This document shows positions 1-10,592 of a stretch of 64,000 nucleotides of DNA, in pieces. The notes beneath the pieces were generated by a model. The model was not told the DNA's origin. It worked only from the letters and a program-made list of their open reading frames with translations, and did no database searches. A program made the translations under genes and the position numbers. Every line of letters starts with the position of its first letter. Position 1 is the stretch's first letter. Source of the stretch: Photobacterium sanguinicancri (GTDB lineage Bacteria; Pseudomonadota; Gammaproteobacteria; Enterobacterales; Vibrionaceae); contig NZ_AP024850.1 in NCBI RefSeq assembly GCF_024346675.1, forward strand, positions 372,001 to 436,000, given 5' to 3'.

Positions 1-697
1 TGAAGATACTCGCGATAGACGCTGCTAGTTCTGGCAAGCTGGTACCAATTGCGATGATGGTTAAGCCGATCACTAGATCGCTCATGCCATAGTATTTGGC
101 AATAGTCACCGCAGATTCAACCACCATATCTGAAGAGTAAAGCAGCAGCACTAGGCCAATGACAATCCAAACACCTGCCGCGGTGTTACTGACACCGTCG
201 GGGATTTCTGATTCTTGTTCATCAGCCAGCGCATCGCCTTCTACTTTTGCTTTTTGGCTGATTTTAAACATCGCGAACAAGAAAAGGACAAACAATATAA
301 CCAGCAGTACACCTTCATGGAAGCCTAAGTGACTATCCCAGAGCAAAGCACCCGCAACCAGCGTAACGCCCAGCATTAGAGGTAATTCACGGCGAATAAT
401 GCCGGAACTGATACTCAGTGGTTTGATAATGGCAGTGAGACCGATGATAAGGGCAATATTGGCAATATTAGAGCCAAGTACGTTGCCTACAGCTGTATCT
501 GTTTTTCCCGCGAGAGCTGCAGTTGCTGATACCATCATTTCAGGGGCTGACGATCCCATGGCAAGGATGGTCATACCGATGATCAGCGGTGCAACGCCAA
601 AGTTTTTAGCGAGCGCAGCAGCACCAAAAACGAGGCGGTCTGCACTCCACACCAGAAGAGTTAAACCGATACAAAGTAAGACAATGGCTTCAAGCAT
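1..697 (-). CDS. yrbG: Calcium/sodium antiporter YrbG (C-terminus outside window)
   Basis: Inner-membrane cation/Ca2+ exchanger of the CaCA family. I translated the minus strand from the ATG at 697 and it stays open to the window edge (232 codons; the E. coli protein is about 325 aa). Both inverted-repeat signatures of the family are visible: GSSAPE at residues 49-54, followed by GNVLGSNIAN at 71-80, and the second-half motif GTSLPEL close to the window edge. Hydrophobic segments alternate with short loops, and a charged cytoplasmic loop (KISQKAKVEGD) separates the halves, as expected. The gene diverges from mlaF, the same arrangement as in E. coli. Its physiological substrate in bacteria is not settled. 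Confidence 0.92.
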   Translation of the reverse strand, partial: MLEAIVLLCIGLTLLVWSADRLVFGAAALAKNFGVAPLIIGMTILAMGSSAPEMMVSATAALAGKTDTAVGNVLGSNIANIALIIGLTAIIKPLSISSGIIRRELPLMLGVTLVAGALLWDSHLGFHEGVLLVILFVLFLFAMFKISQKAKVEGDALADEQESEIPDGVSNTAAGVWIVIGLVLLLYSSDMVVESAVTIAKYYGMSDLVIGLTIIAIGTSLPELAASIASIF

Positions 698-1079
698 TGT
701 TATCCCTTTCTAATTCAAATTAATTGTGAACATTAGTTAAGAGGACAATTTTGACGTTTAGCAACTCAAAAGGGAAGGATAAACGCAGTGAATTTAGCGT
801 GATTATCTAAAGCTTTCGGTGAAGACGTTGAAAACCTACCGCATTGTTGTGCCTGAATGAATAGGCTTAGAGGGAAGTGATTGCTCACAATTAGAGGGAT
901 ATTCGATTGTTTTGACCTAAGCTTTGCGAGGAAATAACGGAAAACTGACAGTTATTTTCTTGAGTTGCATGTATTATCTTTATTATTATCTGTCGCTTAG
1001 CTCATTTATCTGCTTATTGTGAACCTCGTGAATCGACAGAATCAGGGTATTGCACCAGAGAATAACCAACAGGAATGTT
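698..1079. other. Intergenic region between divergent yrbG and mlaF
   Basis: No coding sequence is supported here. It holds the divergent control region: a mla-side promoter candidate at 960-989 and a 7-bp inverted repeat (AAATAAC at 932-938, GTTATTT at about 951-957) just upstream of it, which could be an operator or a weak hairpin. The rest is AT-rich with no recognised motif. Confidence 0.6.
960..989 (+). promoter_or_regulatory. Candidate sigma-70 promoter of the mla operon
   Basis: TTGAGT (960-965) and TATTAT (984-989) are separated by 18 bp, each matching the -35/-10 consensus at four or more positions. Transcription would start about 85 bp before the chosen mlaF ATG. This is inferred from the sequence alone. 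Confidence 0.4.
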
Positions 1080-1889
1080 ATGGGGCCAACTAACTCGCTT
1101 GTTACAATTAATAACATGACTTTCATGCGTGGTGAACGCCGAATTTTCGACAATGTCTGTATTGAGGTGCCCAAAGGGAAGATTACCGCCATTATGGGGC
1201 CATCAGGCATAGGTAAAACGACTTTATTACGCTTAATTGGTGGACAGTTAGCGCCTGATAGCGGCGAGGTTTGGTTTGATGGTCACAATATTCCGACATT
1301 GAACCGCAAAACGTTATACCAAGTTCGAAAGCGCATGAGTATGTTGTTTCAGTCTGGTGCGTTGTTCACTGATATGACGGTATTCGACAATATTGCCTTT
1401 CCGCTACGTGAGCATACTGATTTACCTGAAGACTTGTTACGTACATTGGTGCTCTTGAAATTGGAAGCTGTGGGCTTACGGGGTGCTGCCCAGTTGATGC
1501 CAAATGAGTTATCCGGCGGGATGGCGAGACGGGCTGCGTTAGCCCGTGCAATTGCATTAGACCCTGAATTGATCATGTATGACGAACCGTTTGTTGGCCA
1601 AGACCCGATTACCATGGGAGTATTGGTTAAATTAATCCGCGACATGAATCAAGCTCTGGGTGTTACTGCTGTTATCGTATCGCACGATGTCCCCGAAGTG
1701 ATGAGTATTGCTGACAAAGTGTATTTACTCTCGGGTGGGAAAATTATTGGCAGTGGTAGTCCTGACGAACTACGCGCAAACCAAGATCCTCAGATTCGTC
1801 AGTTTCTTGATGGGGATGCCGACGGCCCAGTGCCGTTTCAGTATCCAGCTCAGCCGTTGGCTGATGATCTTTTTTCTTCTCAATCCTAA
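1080..1889 (+). CDS. mlaF: MlaF, ATPase of the Mla phospholipid ABC transporter
   Basis: Cytoplasmic ATPase of the MlaFEDB inner-membrane complex, which moves phospholipids between inner and outer membrane and preserves lipid asymmetry. The 269-aa product has Walker A GPSGIGKT at residues 40-47, the ABC signature LSGGM at 144-148, Walker B LIMYDEP at 164-170 and the H-loop histidine at 202. The frame is open further upstream to an ATG at 1050, but the ATG at 1080 has AGGA five bases before it and matches the family N-terminus, so I chose it. First gene of mlaFEDCB; mlaE follows after 12 bp. Confidence 0.95.
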   Translation: MGPTNSLVTINNMTFMRGERRIFDNVCIEVPKGKITAIMGPSGIGKTTLLRLIGGQLAPDSGEVWFDGHNIPTLNRKTLYQVRKRMSMLFQSGALFTDMTVFDNIAFPLREHTDLPEDLLRTLVLLKLEAVGLRGAAQLMPNELSGGMARRAALARAIALDPELIMYDEPFVGQDPITMGVLVKLIRDMNQALGVTAVIVSHDVPEVMSIADKVYLLSGGKIIGSGSPDELRANQDPQIRQFLDGDADGPVPFQYPAQPLADDLFSSQS

Positions 1890-1901
1890 GCGGTATTAAA
1901 C

Positions 1902-2678
1902 ATGGAATGGATTCGCCGTCTCGGACGATTCACCTTAGATAAATGTACGGCGATAGGGCGAGCAACCTTGATGTTGTTCGGCGCGATATGCTGTAAGCCG
2001 CAGCCGAAAAAAATGTGGCCGTTGTTATTGGCTCAATTGTATTCAGTGGGTGTGCGTTCGATTGCTATTATTTTGGTTTCGGGTTTGTTCATTGGCATGG
2101 TTTTAAGCTTACAAGGCTATATCGTGCTAGTGGATTTCGGTGCAGAAACCAGCCTTGGTCAAATGGTCGCTTTGTCGTTATTACGTGAACTGGGTCCGGT
2201 GGTGACAGCATTATTGTTTGCTGGTCGAGCGGGCTCGGCATTAACGGCTGAAATTGGGTTAATGAAAACCACAGAACAACTCTCCAGTATGGAAATGATG
2301 GCGGTCGATCCACTACGTAGGGTTATTGCTCCACGTTTTTGGGCGGGTGTTATTTCTATGCCGCTGCTCGCGATGATGTTTGCTGCCATTGGTATATGGG
2401 GTGGACAGCTCGTTGGGGTCGACTGGAAAGGGATCGACTATGGTAGTTTTTGGTCGGTAATGCAGTCGTCGGTTGAATTGGGGTATGACATTGGTAATAG
2501 CATTATCAAGTCGGTCTTTTTCGCAATAACCGTGACATGGATTGCCGTATTTAATGGGTACGATGCAGTACCCACTTCAGAAGGAATTAGTCAGGCAACA
2601 ACCCGCACTGTGGTGAATTCATCCTTGGCGGTATTGGGGCTAGACTTTGTACTGACCGCGCTTATGTTTGGGAATTAA
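1902..2678 (+). CDS. mlaE: MlaE, permease of the Mla transporter
   Basis: Membrane subunit of the MlaFEDB complex (MlaE/YrbE permease family), 258 aa, close to the usual 260. An amphipathic N-terminal segment precedes several long hydrophobic helices. The conserved central stretch ([21 protein letters not shown], spanning about residues 91-111) and the following [10 protein letters not shown] are typical of MlaE permeases and contact MlaF. It lies between mlaF and mlaD with short gaps, so it is co-transcribed and probably made in stoichiometry with its partners. Confidence 0.95.
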   Translation: MEWIRRLGRFTLDKCTAIGRATLMLFGAICCKPQPKKMWPLLLAQLYSVGVRSIAIILVSGLFIGMVLSLQGYIVLVDFGAETSLGQMVALSLLRELGPVVTALLFAGRAGSALTAEIGLMKTTEQLSSMEMMAVDPLRRVIAPRFWAGVISMPLLAMMFAAIGIWGGQLVGVDWKGIDYGSFWSVMQSSVELGYDIGNSIIKSVFFAITVTWIAVFNGYDAVPTSEGISQATTRTVVNSSLAVLGLDFVLTALMFGN

Positions 2679-2681
2679 CAG

Positions 2682-3158
2682 ATGCAGCAGACAAAAAAAA
2701 CAGAATTATGGGTAGGTTCATTTGTATTAATGGGCATTATTGCTTTGTTAATCCTTATCTTTCAGGTTGCTGATGTGAAAAATATTGGCAGTCGAGATAC
2801 GTACAGTTTGAGTGCGCACTTCGACAATATTGGCGGTTTGAAAGTTCGTTCACCGATCAAAGTTGGCGGTGTCACTGTTGGTCAAGTAAGCAGTATCACA
2901 TTAGACGGCGAAAGCTATGTACCTGTCGTCGAATTGACGATTGATAAGCAATTTGGTTACTTCCCCGAAACGAGCTCAGCTGCCATTTTAACGTCAGGGT
3001 TACTGGGGGAACAATATGTGGGTATTAGCCCTGGGTTTGTTGATGATGATATTGAAATGCTAGGTAATGGCGATTTGATTGAAGATACAAAATCCGCGCT
3101 AGTATTAGAAGATATGATCGGTCAGGTGCTCTATAGCATCGGCGGTGATCAGAAATAG
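2682..3158 (+). CDS. mlaD: MlaD, periplasmic MCE-domain subunit of the Mla transporter
   Basis: Inner-membrane-anchored MCE protein that forms the hexameric lipid-binding ring on top of MlaE. It has one N-terminal transmembrane helix (about residues 10-28) and one MCE domain (about 38-118) carrying VRSPIKVGGVTVG. The product is 158 aa; E. coli MlaD is 183 aa, so the C-terminal tail after the hydrophobic pore helix is shorter here. The gene starts three bases after mlaE ends, consistent with translational coupling. Confidence 0.94.
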   Translation: MQQTKKTELWVGSFVLMGIIALLILIFQVADVKNIGSRDTYSLSAHFDNIGGLKVRSPIKVGGVTVGQVSSITLDGESYVPVVELTIDKQFGYFPETSSAAILTSGLLGEQYVGISPGFVDDDIEMLGNGDLIEDTKSALVLEDMIGQVLYSIGGDQK

Positions 3159-3196
3159 TGCGAGCGACATTGCGTAGATCAGAGAGGGAACAAAAA

Positions 3197-3841
3197 ATGA
3201 TACGATCTTTTATGATCAGTGTGTTGGGTGTAATACTGACATTAACCAGCGCAATAGCGGCACCAGTGGTTGATAAAACGGACCCATATACAATGATGGC
3301 TGCAGTTTCGACCACCATGTTTGATCGCTTGAAAGCTGAGCAGGCCACGATAGCGCAAAACCCAGAACATTTGCGCGTGGTAGTACAGCAAGAGCTTTTA
3401 CCGTATGTAAATAGTCGTTACGCTGCGTATAAAGTACTCGGTCCTCAACTAAAGAAAACGACGAAAGAACAACGTAACGCGTTTGTTGATGCGTTTACTG
3501 ATTACTTAGTGGCATCTTACGCTCAAGTGCTTACGCAATATTCTGATCAAAATATTCAAATTGAGCCTGCCAAAGCGGTTCCAGCGGATCGCAGTATTGT
3601 GTCGGTACGGGTTGATATTATCGATAAGCAACGTCCACCGATTCGATTGGACTTTAAAATGCGTAAGAATAAGAAAACCAATGAGTGGCAAGGGTACGAC
3701 ATGGTGGCGGAAGGTGTCAGCATGATCTCGACCAAACAAAGTGAGTGGAGTGGCCAATTACGCACCGAAGGTGTAGACGCGGTAACTAACACGCTGAAAA
3801 CATTAGCAGCGAAGCCTATTCGCCGTGAAACAGATAAGTAA
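3197..3841 (+). CDS. mlaC: MlaC, periplasmic phospholipid shuttle
   Basis: Soluble carrier that passes phospholipids between the outer-membrane MlaA complex and MlaFEDB. 214 aa with a clear Sec signal peptide (MIRSF, hydrophobic core, cleavage after AIAA around residue 20), then a Tol_Tol_Ttg2-type domain. The frame is open back to 3158, but that extension (RSEREQK) is charged and would ruin the signal peptide; the ATG at 3197 has GAGGGA upstream, so the short form is preferred. The stop codon overlaps the mlaB start by one base (TAATG). Confidence 0.94.
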   Translation: MIRSFMISVLGVILTLTSAIAAPVVDKTDPYTMMAAVSTTMFDRLKAEQATIAQNPEHLRVVVQQELLPYVNSRYAAYKVLGPQLKKTTKEQRNAFVDAFTDYLVASYAQVLTQYSDQNIQIEPAKAVPADRSIVSVRVDIIDKQRPPIRLDFKMRKNKKTNEWQGYDMVAEGVSMISTKQSEWSGQLRTEGVDAVTNTLKTLAAKPIRRETDK

Positions 3842-4164
3842 TGGCCATGTCGAGTGCTAATACTGAAGTAAAATGGCAAATGATCTCTGATGGTCATTAT
3901 TGCTTGTCAGGTCGCTTAGAACATGACACAGTCTCGACATTTTGGCGACAAAGAGAAGAGTGGGTACCCCAACAATTGGCGGTCACACTTGATTTGTCAG
4001 CACTTGAGCGAGTTGATTCTGCTGGTATGGTAATGCTGTTGCATCTATGCCAATACATCGAACAATCTGGTGGTCAATTGACGCTATGTAAGATGCCTGA
4101 ACAACTTAGCACTTTGCTTCGCCTAAGCCATGTGGATTCATTATTCGCTGCCAATATCGCCTGA
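3841..4164 (+). CDS. mlaB: MlaB, STAS-domain subunit of the Mla transporter
   Basis: Small cytoplasmic STAS protein that binds MlaF and stabilises the complex. The 107-aa product carries the STAS core LDLSALERVDSAGMVMLL with the conserved serine in DSAG. It overlaps mlaC by one base, implying coupled translation. A second ATG six bases downstream (3847) is an alternative start; neither has a strong Shine-Dalgarno sequence. Confidence 0.92.
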   Translation: MAMSSANTEVKWQMISDGHYCLSGRLEHDTVSTFWRQREEWVPQQLAVTLDLSALERVDSAGMVMLLHLCQYIEQSGGQLTLCKMPEQLSTLLRLSHVDSLFAANIA

Positions 4165-4183
4165 GCAGCAAAGAGGATAGATT

Positions 4184-5703
<1,520 letters not shown>

Positions 5704-5723
5704 TCTTTAGTACTGTATTGAAC

Positions 5724-5755
5724 AAAAAGCCTCGCTATTGCGAGGCTTTTTGTTT
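5724..5755. terminator. Bidirectional terminator between murA and degS
   Basis: AAAAAGCCTCGC and GCGAGGCTTTTT form a 12-bp stem around a TATT loop, with T-runs on both strands. It can end murA transcription from the left and degS transcription from the right. Confidence 0.9.
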
Positions 5756-5774
5756 CGGGTGTTTATTGAGAAAG

Positions 5775-6842
5775 TTACTCTGTCGGGTCATCACCGATTA
5801 AAACATCAATAAAGACCGGTTCACCGTTACGTAACACTTTTACTTTCGCTGTGGTACCTGGACGTAAATCCGTGACAATATCTTGAACATTACGTTTACC
5901 GGTCACCGGTTTATCGTTGATCTCTAAGATGATGTCTTGTGTTTTAAAGCCAGCTCGTTGCGCAGGACCATTCGGATCCATTCCCATGACTATTACGCCA
6001 TTGATCTGCTCTGCATCGTAAAGGCGTGCCATCACTGGGTTTATTTCACGGCCATCAATACCGATATAGCCACGAATAACGCGACCATCTGCAATGAGTT
6101 TCTCCATGATCTTATGAGTGAGCTCATAAGGGATGGCAAAGGAGATGCCATAGGTTTCAATATCGGTTGCTTGTTGAAATGAGGCGGTATTGATCCCCAC
6201 TAACTCACCGCGCGTATTTACTAACGCGCCGCCGGAGTTACCGTTATTAATGGCAGCATCGGTTTGTAGGAAATCTTGGCGACCGTAGAAACTCATGCCT
6301 GAACGTCCCGTTGCCGAGATAATCCCATAAGTGGTCGTTTGGCCTAGGTTATAGGGGTTACCTATAGCCAGCACAACATCACCTACGGCAGGGTTGTATT
6401 CTGCATTGGTTGGAATAACAGGTAAGTTTTCAGCTTGGACCTTCAATACGGCTAAATCTGTACGGCGGTCTTTACCGATTAATTGGGCGGTAAATAGACG
6501 ACCATCTTGAAGTGCGACAATAACCTGGTCAGCTTCAGCAACCACATGGTAATTGGTAACAATATAACCTTTATCGCTCATGATAACGCCAGAGCCTAAG
6601 CCTTGGGTACTGAGCTTAAGTTGTGCTTCTGCGTTATAACGACGGTTATAAATATTGACGACAGCTGGTGAAGCCCGACGTACCGCATAGTTAAAAGAAA
6701 GCTGTGCCGCATTAACAGGTTTAGCCTCTGAAAGGCTTACAGAAGGGGTAAACATCTGCGTACGTAAGCTAGGGATGGCCACAAGCAAGGCGATGGCAGT
6801 GATAACCCCAAGGGCTATCGATCGTGTAATAAATGCCAGCAT
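5775..6842 (-). CDS. degS: DegS, inner-membrane-anchored HtrA protease
   Basis: Periplasmic serine protease that senses unfolded outer-membrane porins and makes the first cut in the anti-sigma factor RseA, starting the sigma-E response. 355 aa, the same length as E. coli DegS. It has an N-terminal membrane anchor (about residues 8-25), a trypsin-like domain with triad His99, Asp129 and Ser203 (GNSGG), and a single PDZ domain (about 255-350). The ATG at 6842 has GGGAG seven bases upstream; a TTG one codon earlier is less likely. It follows degQ on the same strand after about 200 bp. Confidence 0.95.
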   Translation of the reverse strand: MLAFITRSIALGVITAIALLVAIPSLRTQMFTPSVSLSEAKPVNAAQLSFNYAVRRASPAVVNIYNRRYNAEAQLKLSTQGLGSGVIMSDKGYIVTNYHVVAEADQVIVALQDGRLFTAQLIGKDRRTDLAVLKVQAENLPVIPTNAEYNPAVGDVVLAIGNPYNLGQTTTYGIISATGRSGMSFYGRQDFLQTDAAINNGNSGGALVNTRGELVGINTASFQQATDIETYGISFAIPYELTHKIMEKLIADGRVIRGYIGIDGREINPVMARLYDAEQINGVIVMGMDPNGPAQRAGFKTQDIILEINDKPVTGKRNVQDIVTDLRPGTTAKVKVLRNGEPVFIDVLIGDDPTE

Positions 6843-6945
6843 CAAGGCTCCCAGAACTTAACATATTGATAGTAATGGCAGTGAGAATAGCACTCTCAAG
6901 CCTTTACCAACAAGTATTGATGTACGTGAGCTTGAGTGCAAAACA

Positions 6946-7013
6946 ATAAATAAAACCGCGAGTTGAAAAAAGCATAATCCCTTAAGGAATAACTTTTTAA
7001 AACACCGCGGTTT
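6946..7013 (-). terminator. Possible degQ terminator
   Basis: AAACCGCG (6953-6960) and CGCGGTTT (7006-7013) form an 8-bp stem with a long loop; reading on the minus strand it is followed by TTTTATTTATTG. The large loop makes this weaker than the other terminators in the window. The rest of the 6843-7049 gap presumably holds the degS promoter. Confidence 0.4.
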
Positions 7014-7049
7014 GACGATTGTTTTATTGCGTCTTTTTTTAGTTCTCGG

Positions 7050-8417
7050 TTAGCGGATCACAAGATAAAGCACTGCTTCATCGCGTTGGATTTCTAATGC
7101 CAGCACATTGGGTTGATCTTCAAGTGCTTTACGCAGTTCACCGAGATTTTTTATTGGCGAGCGGTTCAGGCCAATAATGATATCGCCTTTTTCCAGTCCG
7201 TAGCGCGCAGCCATAGAGCGCTCTTCTAGGTTAGTGACTTTCACGCCCTTAACACCATCGCTGCTGGTGGTGTTAGCAAACTCAGCACCCGCTAACCCTT
7301 TGTGCAAGTTATCGGCTTTTACTTTAGTTTGCGCTGATTCGTGGAGAGTGACGTTAAACTCTTTTTTCTTGCCGTCACGCACGACGCCTAATTTCACTGT
7401 TTTACCCGCCCCTAAGGTGGCAATTTTTGCGCGAAGTTCGCCAAAGGTGCGGATAGCTTTACCGTTGATCGAAGTAATAATATCGCCCGCTTTAAGCCCC
7501 GCTTCGTGTGCGGCAGAATCTGGCATGACTTGGCTAACGAAAGCACCGTGATTGGTTTCATAACCAAAGGCTTCAGCCAGTTCATTATTTAGCTCTCCAC
7601 CCTGTACACCCAGTACGCCACGTTTCACTTCACCGAATTCTAAAATTTGTTCGCTGAGGTTTTTCACCATATTGGCGGGGATGGCAAAGCCGATACCGAC
7701 GTTGCCGCCATTAGGGCCAAGAATAGCGGTGTTGATACCAATTAACTCTCCGTTGAGATTGACCAGTGCACCACCTGAGTTACCGCTGTTGATAGCGGCA
7801 TCGGTTTGGATGAAGTTCTCAAAGTTTTCAATGTTAAGGCCGCTTCGACCGAGTGCTGATATGATGCCCGAGGTCACCGTTTGGCCTAGGCCGAACGGGT
7901 TACCAATTGCGACCGCAAAATCGCCAACACGAAGGCCGTCAGAATCTGCGATTTTTATCTCTGTAAGGTTGTCTGCGGTCTCAAGTTTGAGTAGGGCAAT
8001 GTCAGACATTTTATCGCTACCGATAAGTTCAGCGCTGACTTCACGACCATCAAATAACTGCACCATGATTTTATCGGCGCCATCGATAACGTGGTGATTC
8101 GTGACTATGTAGCCTTTTTGAGCATCAACGATCACACCTGAGCCTAAACCACGGAAGGGCTGCTCTTGAACTTGCTCGGCAGGAAAGTCTGGGCCAAAGA
8201 AAAAGCGGAATGATTCAGGTACACGCTGTCGCGAGACGTGCTTACCTTCGATTGCAATACTCACAACGGCAGGGGTCACTTGCTCAAGCATGGGCGCAAG
8301 GCTTGGAACCTGTTGATTATTTACAGAGAGAGGTAATGCCGCCGTTGCTGTAATAGGGGCAATAACTGAACTGATACCTAATGCTAATACACTGAAAGCA
8401 AGCAAAGGTTTTTTCAT
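7050..8417 (-). CDS. degQ: DegQ/DegP-type periplasmic serine protease
   Basis: HtrA-family protease/chaperone of the periplasm that degrades misfolded envelope proteins. 455 aa: a Sec signal peptide (MKKPLLAFSV..., cleavage after about residue 26), a protease domain with His109, Asp139 and Ser214 (GNSGG), and two PDZ domains (about 255-350 and 365-455). Length and the short LA loop fit DegQ rather than E. coli DegP, though Vibrionaceae usually have just this one and it may do both jobs. The frame extends upstream to 8456, but the ATG at 8417 starts the signal peptide and has GGAG before it. Confidence 0.93.
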   Translation of the reverse strand: MKKPLLAFSVLALGISSVIAPITATAALPLSVNNQQVPSLAPMLEQVTPAVVSIAIEGKHVSRQRVPESFRFFFGPDFPAEQVQEQPFRGLGSGVIVDAQKGYIVTNHHVIDGADKIMVQLFDGREVSAELIGSDKMSDIALLKLETADNLTEIKIADSDGLRVGDFAVAIGNPFGLGQTVTSGIISALGRSGLNIENFENFIQTDAAINSGNSGGALVNLNGELIGINTAILGPNGGNVGIGFAIPANMVKNLSEQILEFGEVKRGVLGVQGGELNNELAEAFGYETNHGAFVSQVMPDSAAHEAGLKAGDIITSINGKAIRTFGELRAKIATLGAGKTVKLGVVRDGKKKEFNVTLHESAQTKVKADNLHKGLAGAEFANTTSSDGVKGVKVTNLEERSMAARYGLEKGDIIIGLNRSPIKNLGELRKALEDQPNVLALEIQRDEAVLYLVIR

Positions 8418-8446
8418 TATGAATACTCCGATTTTACAAGTGTTTG

Positions 8447-8474
8447 TATGACTCACTATCCGGCGCGAAAGTTC
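8447..8474 (-). promoter_or_regulatory. Candidate sigma-E promoter of degQ
   Basis: On the minus strand GAACTT (8474-8469) and GTCATA (8452-8447) are separated by 16 bp, resembling the sigma-E pattern GGAACTT-N15/16-GTCTAA. The implied transcript starts near 8440 and gives a short leader containing the GGAG site. Known biology (degP is in the sigma-E regulon, DegS activates sigma-E) supports this, but it is inferred from the match. Confidence 0.45.
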
Positions 8475-8547
8475 AAAAAAATAGCACCTAAGGATAAATT
8501 ACTGACGTATTTTATTACCTTGGTGCTAGTTATTTATTGTCTTTATT

Positions 8548-8976
8548 TTAGCTTGCTTTTGGGGCTTCGACGATTTCTTCAGGTTTGTCTTTTAGTAGCC
8601 CTGTCGCGCCATTGGCGTAGTCACGAGGTTGATCGGTGACATCATCGGTTGCATTGTTTTTCACTGATTCCAGTGTGCTAATACGATGGGCAAATGGGTT
8701 ATCTTGTGCGGGTAGGTTTGGCATAAGCTCAGTAGATGTCTTAGCCATATGCTCGTAAAGTTTGCTGTAGTCTTTTGCAATGTTATCAAGCAAGTCAGCA
8801 CTGCGAGCAAAGTGATCAACTAGCTCTTGGCGGTACTGTTCCAATTCGTACTTTGATTTGTCGAGATCTTTTTGAAGCTCTTTTTGCTGTTTTAAGCTTT
8901 TATTGCCTAAACGGGCTGCGAATACCCCAACAATCGCACCTGCAGCAAAAATAAGCAGCGCATAAATCCAAGCCAT
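8548..8976 (-). CDS. zapG: ZapG (YhcB), Z-ring/envelope-associated DUF1043 protein
   Basis: Inner-membrane protein of the YhcB/DUF1043 family, linked to divisome and elongasome function and once mislabelled as a cytochrome oxidase subunit. 142 aa: one N-terminal transmembrane helix (about residues 3-21, glycine/alanine-rich), then a charged coiled-coil (about 25-80) and a conserved segment with SYELYEHMAKTS-like residues, ending in an acidic tail. Diverges from zapE, which is also division-associated; the zapE/zapG neighbourhood is conserved in Enterobacteria and Vibrios. Confidence 0.9.
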   Translation of the reverse strand: MAWIYALLIFAAGAIVGVFAARLGNKSLKQQKELQKDLDKSKYELEQYRQELVDHFARSADLLDNIAKDYSKLYEHMAKTSTELMPNLPAQDNPFAHRISTLESVKNNATDDVTDQPRDYANGATGLLKDKPEEIVEAPKAS

Positions 8977-9099
8977 GAAAAAACTCCTTGTGACTGAATT
9001 AAAAACTAGGTCAATGCCTGTGTATTAACTATACATGCACTCATTCGGGCATGATACTATTCGTTGTTAAAGATGGAATGCTTTTAGGTCTCAATACGG

Positions 9100-10200
9100 A
9101 TGACACCACTCGAACAATACCAGCGTGACTTACAACGGGAAGACTTCTTTGCCGATGAGGCTCAGGCCAACGCGGTTGCCCACCTTGACGGTTTGTACCA
9201 TCGCATGTTGGCCCCTAAACCCGAAGTGAAAACTTCGTTCTTCGAACGTTTATTTAAGCGTGATCACACCCCATCGTTCCAACCTGAACAAGGCCTGTAT
9301 TTCTGGGGTGGTGTTGGGCGAGGGAAAACCTACCTCGTTGATACTTTCTTTGAATGTTTGCCCACAGAACGTAAAACCCGTATGCATTTCCATCGGTTTA
9401 TGCACCGAGTTCATCATGAATTACAGCTGCTGGCTGGGCAGAGCGACCCCCTTGAAAAGGTAGCTGATACCTTTAAAAAAGAAACCGACATCATTTGCTT
9501 CGACGAGTTTTTTGTTTCAGATATCACCGATGCAATGTTGTTAGGTACCTTGTTTGAGGCCTTATTCGCCCGAGGAATCACGCTTGTCGCAACGTCCAAT
9601 ATTCCGCCGGATGACTTGTACCGAAATGGTTTACAGCGCGCGCGTTTTTTACCTGCCATCGCGTTAATTAATCAGCATTGCCAAGTAGTGAATGTAGACT
9701 CTGGAGTGGATTACCGTTTACGGACATTAGAGCAGGCTGAAATCTATCATTATCCACTTGATGCCGTTGCTGAACGTAATCTTCGCCAATACTTTGAGCA
9801 GCTATCTGTTGAGCCTCGCCATCATAATGGCGCCATTACAGTGAACAACCGTGAGGTAATGACTGAGCAAGAGGCCGACGGTATTGTCCATTTTTCCTTT
9901 TCCACCCTATGCCAATCAGCGCGTAGCCAAAATGATTATATGGAATTGGCACAGGTCTACCATACCGTCTTGTTGTCTAATGTATTGGTGATGAAAGAAG
10001 ACGACAATGATTCAGCTCGACGCTTTATTGCGATGGTGGATGAGTTTTACGAACGTAATGTGAAATTAATTATGTCAGGCCAAGTTGAAATGGAGCGCCT
10101 GTATGTCGGGGAGCGGCTTCAATTTGAATTTAAGCGCTGTTGCTCTCGGCTGATTGAAATGCAAAGCCACGACTATTTAGCGAAACCACATCAACTGTAG
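9100..10200 (+). CDS. zapE: ZapE, AFG1-like ATPase of cell division
   Basis: AAA-type ATPase that binds FtsZ and affects Z-ring dynamics, particularly under stress or low oxygen. 366 aa; Walker A GGVGRGKT at residues 70-77 and Walker B IICFDEF at 131-137, followed by the AFG1-family sensor region TLVATSNIPPDDLY. The start has only a weak ribosome-binding site. A small inverted repeat after the stop (AATCATT 10209-10215, AATGATT 10224-10230) followed by T-rich sequence may be a weak terminator. Confidence 0.93.
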   Translation: MTPLEQYQRDLQREDFFADEAQANAVAHLDGLYHRMLAPKPEVKTSFFERLFKRDHTPSFQPEQGLYFWGGVGRGKTYLVDTFFECLPTERKTRMHFHRFMHRVHHELQLLAGQSDPLEKVADTFKKETDIICFDEFFVSDITDAMLLGTLFEALFARGITLVATSNIPPDDLYRNGLQRARFLPAIALINQHCQVVNVDSGVDYRLRTLEQAEIYHYPLDAVAERNLRQYFEQLSVEPRHHNGAITVNNREVMTEQEADGIVHFSFSTLCQSARSQNDYMELAQVYHTVLLSNVLVMKEDDNDSARRFIAMVDEFYERNVKLIMSGQVEMERLYVGERLQFEFKRCCSRLIEMQSHDYLAKPHQL

Positions 10201-10539
10201 TGGTATTTAATCATTAGAGAACGAATGATTGTTTGTTTAGTTACTGGGTGACGTCGTTTTAGTTGTTCTGATGACAGTGTGATTTTAAGTTTTCAGCCGA
10301 AGGGGCGAATAGGTTGGCTTTGCTAACAAGGTTTTGTTCATAAATCAGTGGGTTCATCGGGGTTTATAGAGATGAAGGTAGCCATTCCCGCTATTTGTTG
10401 AATAAAAGCCGTATGTTGCCTTGGCTGCCTATCTTCCCTCTAGTATCAGGAAAGGGGCAATACAGTTCTAAATTCCCTCAGTAAAGTCCTTAAATTCCAC
10501 CTTTCCGTGAGTTTTTTTCATTAGGAACAAAAAATATCA

Positions 10540-10592
10540 GTTTTTTTTGAAAAAAAGGTGATTTTTTCTCCACCCTTCCCTATAATCTTGCG
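10540..10592 (+). promoter_or_regulatory. rplM-rpsI promoter with A/T-rich upstream tract
   Basis: A perfect -10 box TATAAT lies at 10581-10586, followed by a G/C-containing discriminator (CTTGCGACCC), typical of stringently controlled ribosomal promoters. The -35 region (about 10558-10563) is poor, but runs of T and A just upstream could act as an UP element. Confidence 0.65.

Noticed and set aside
399..713. 104-codon plus-strand frame opposite yrbG
   Set aside because: The minus strand encodes a full CaCA motif set; the plus frame is a shadow.
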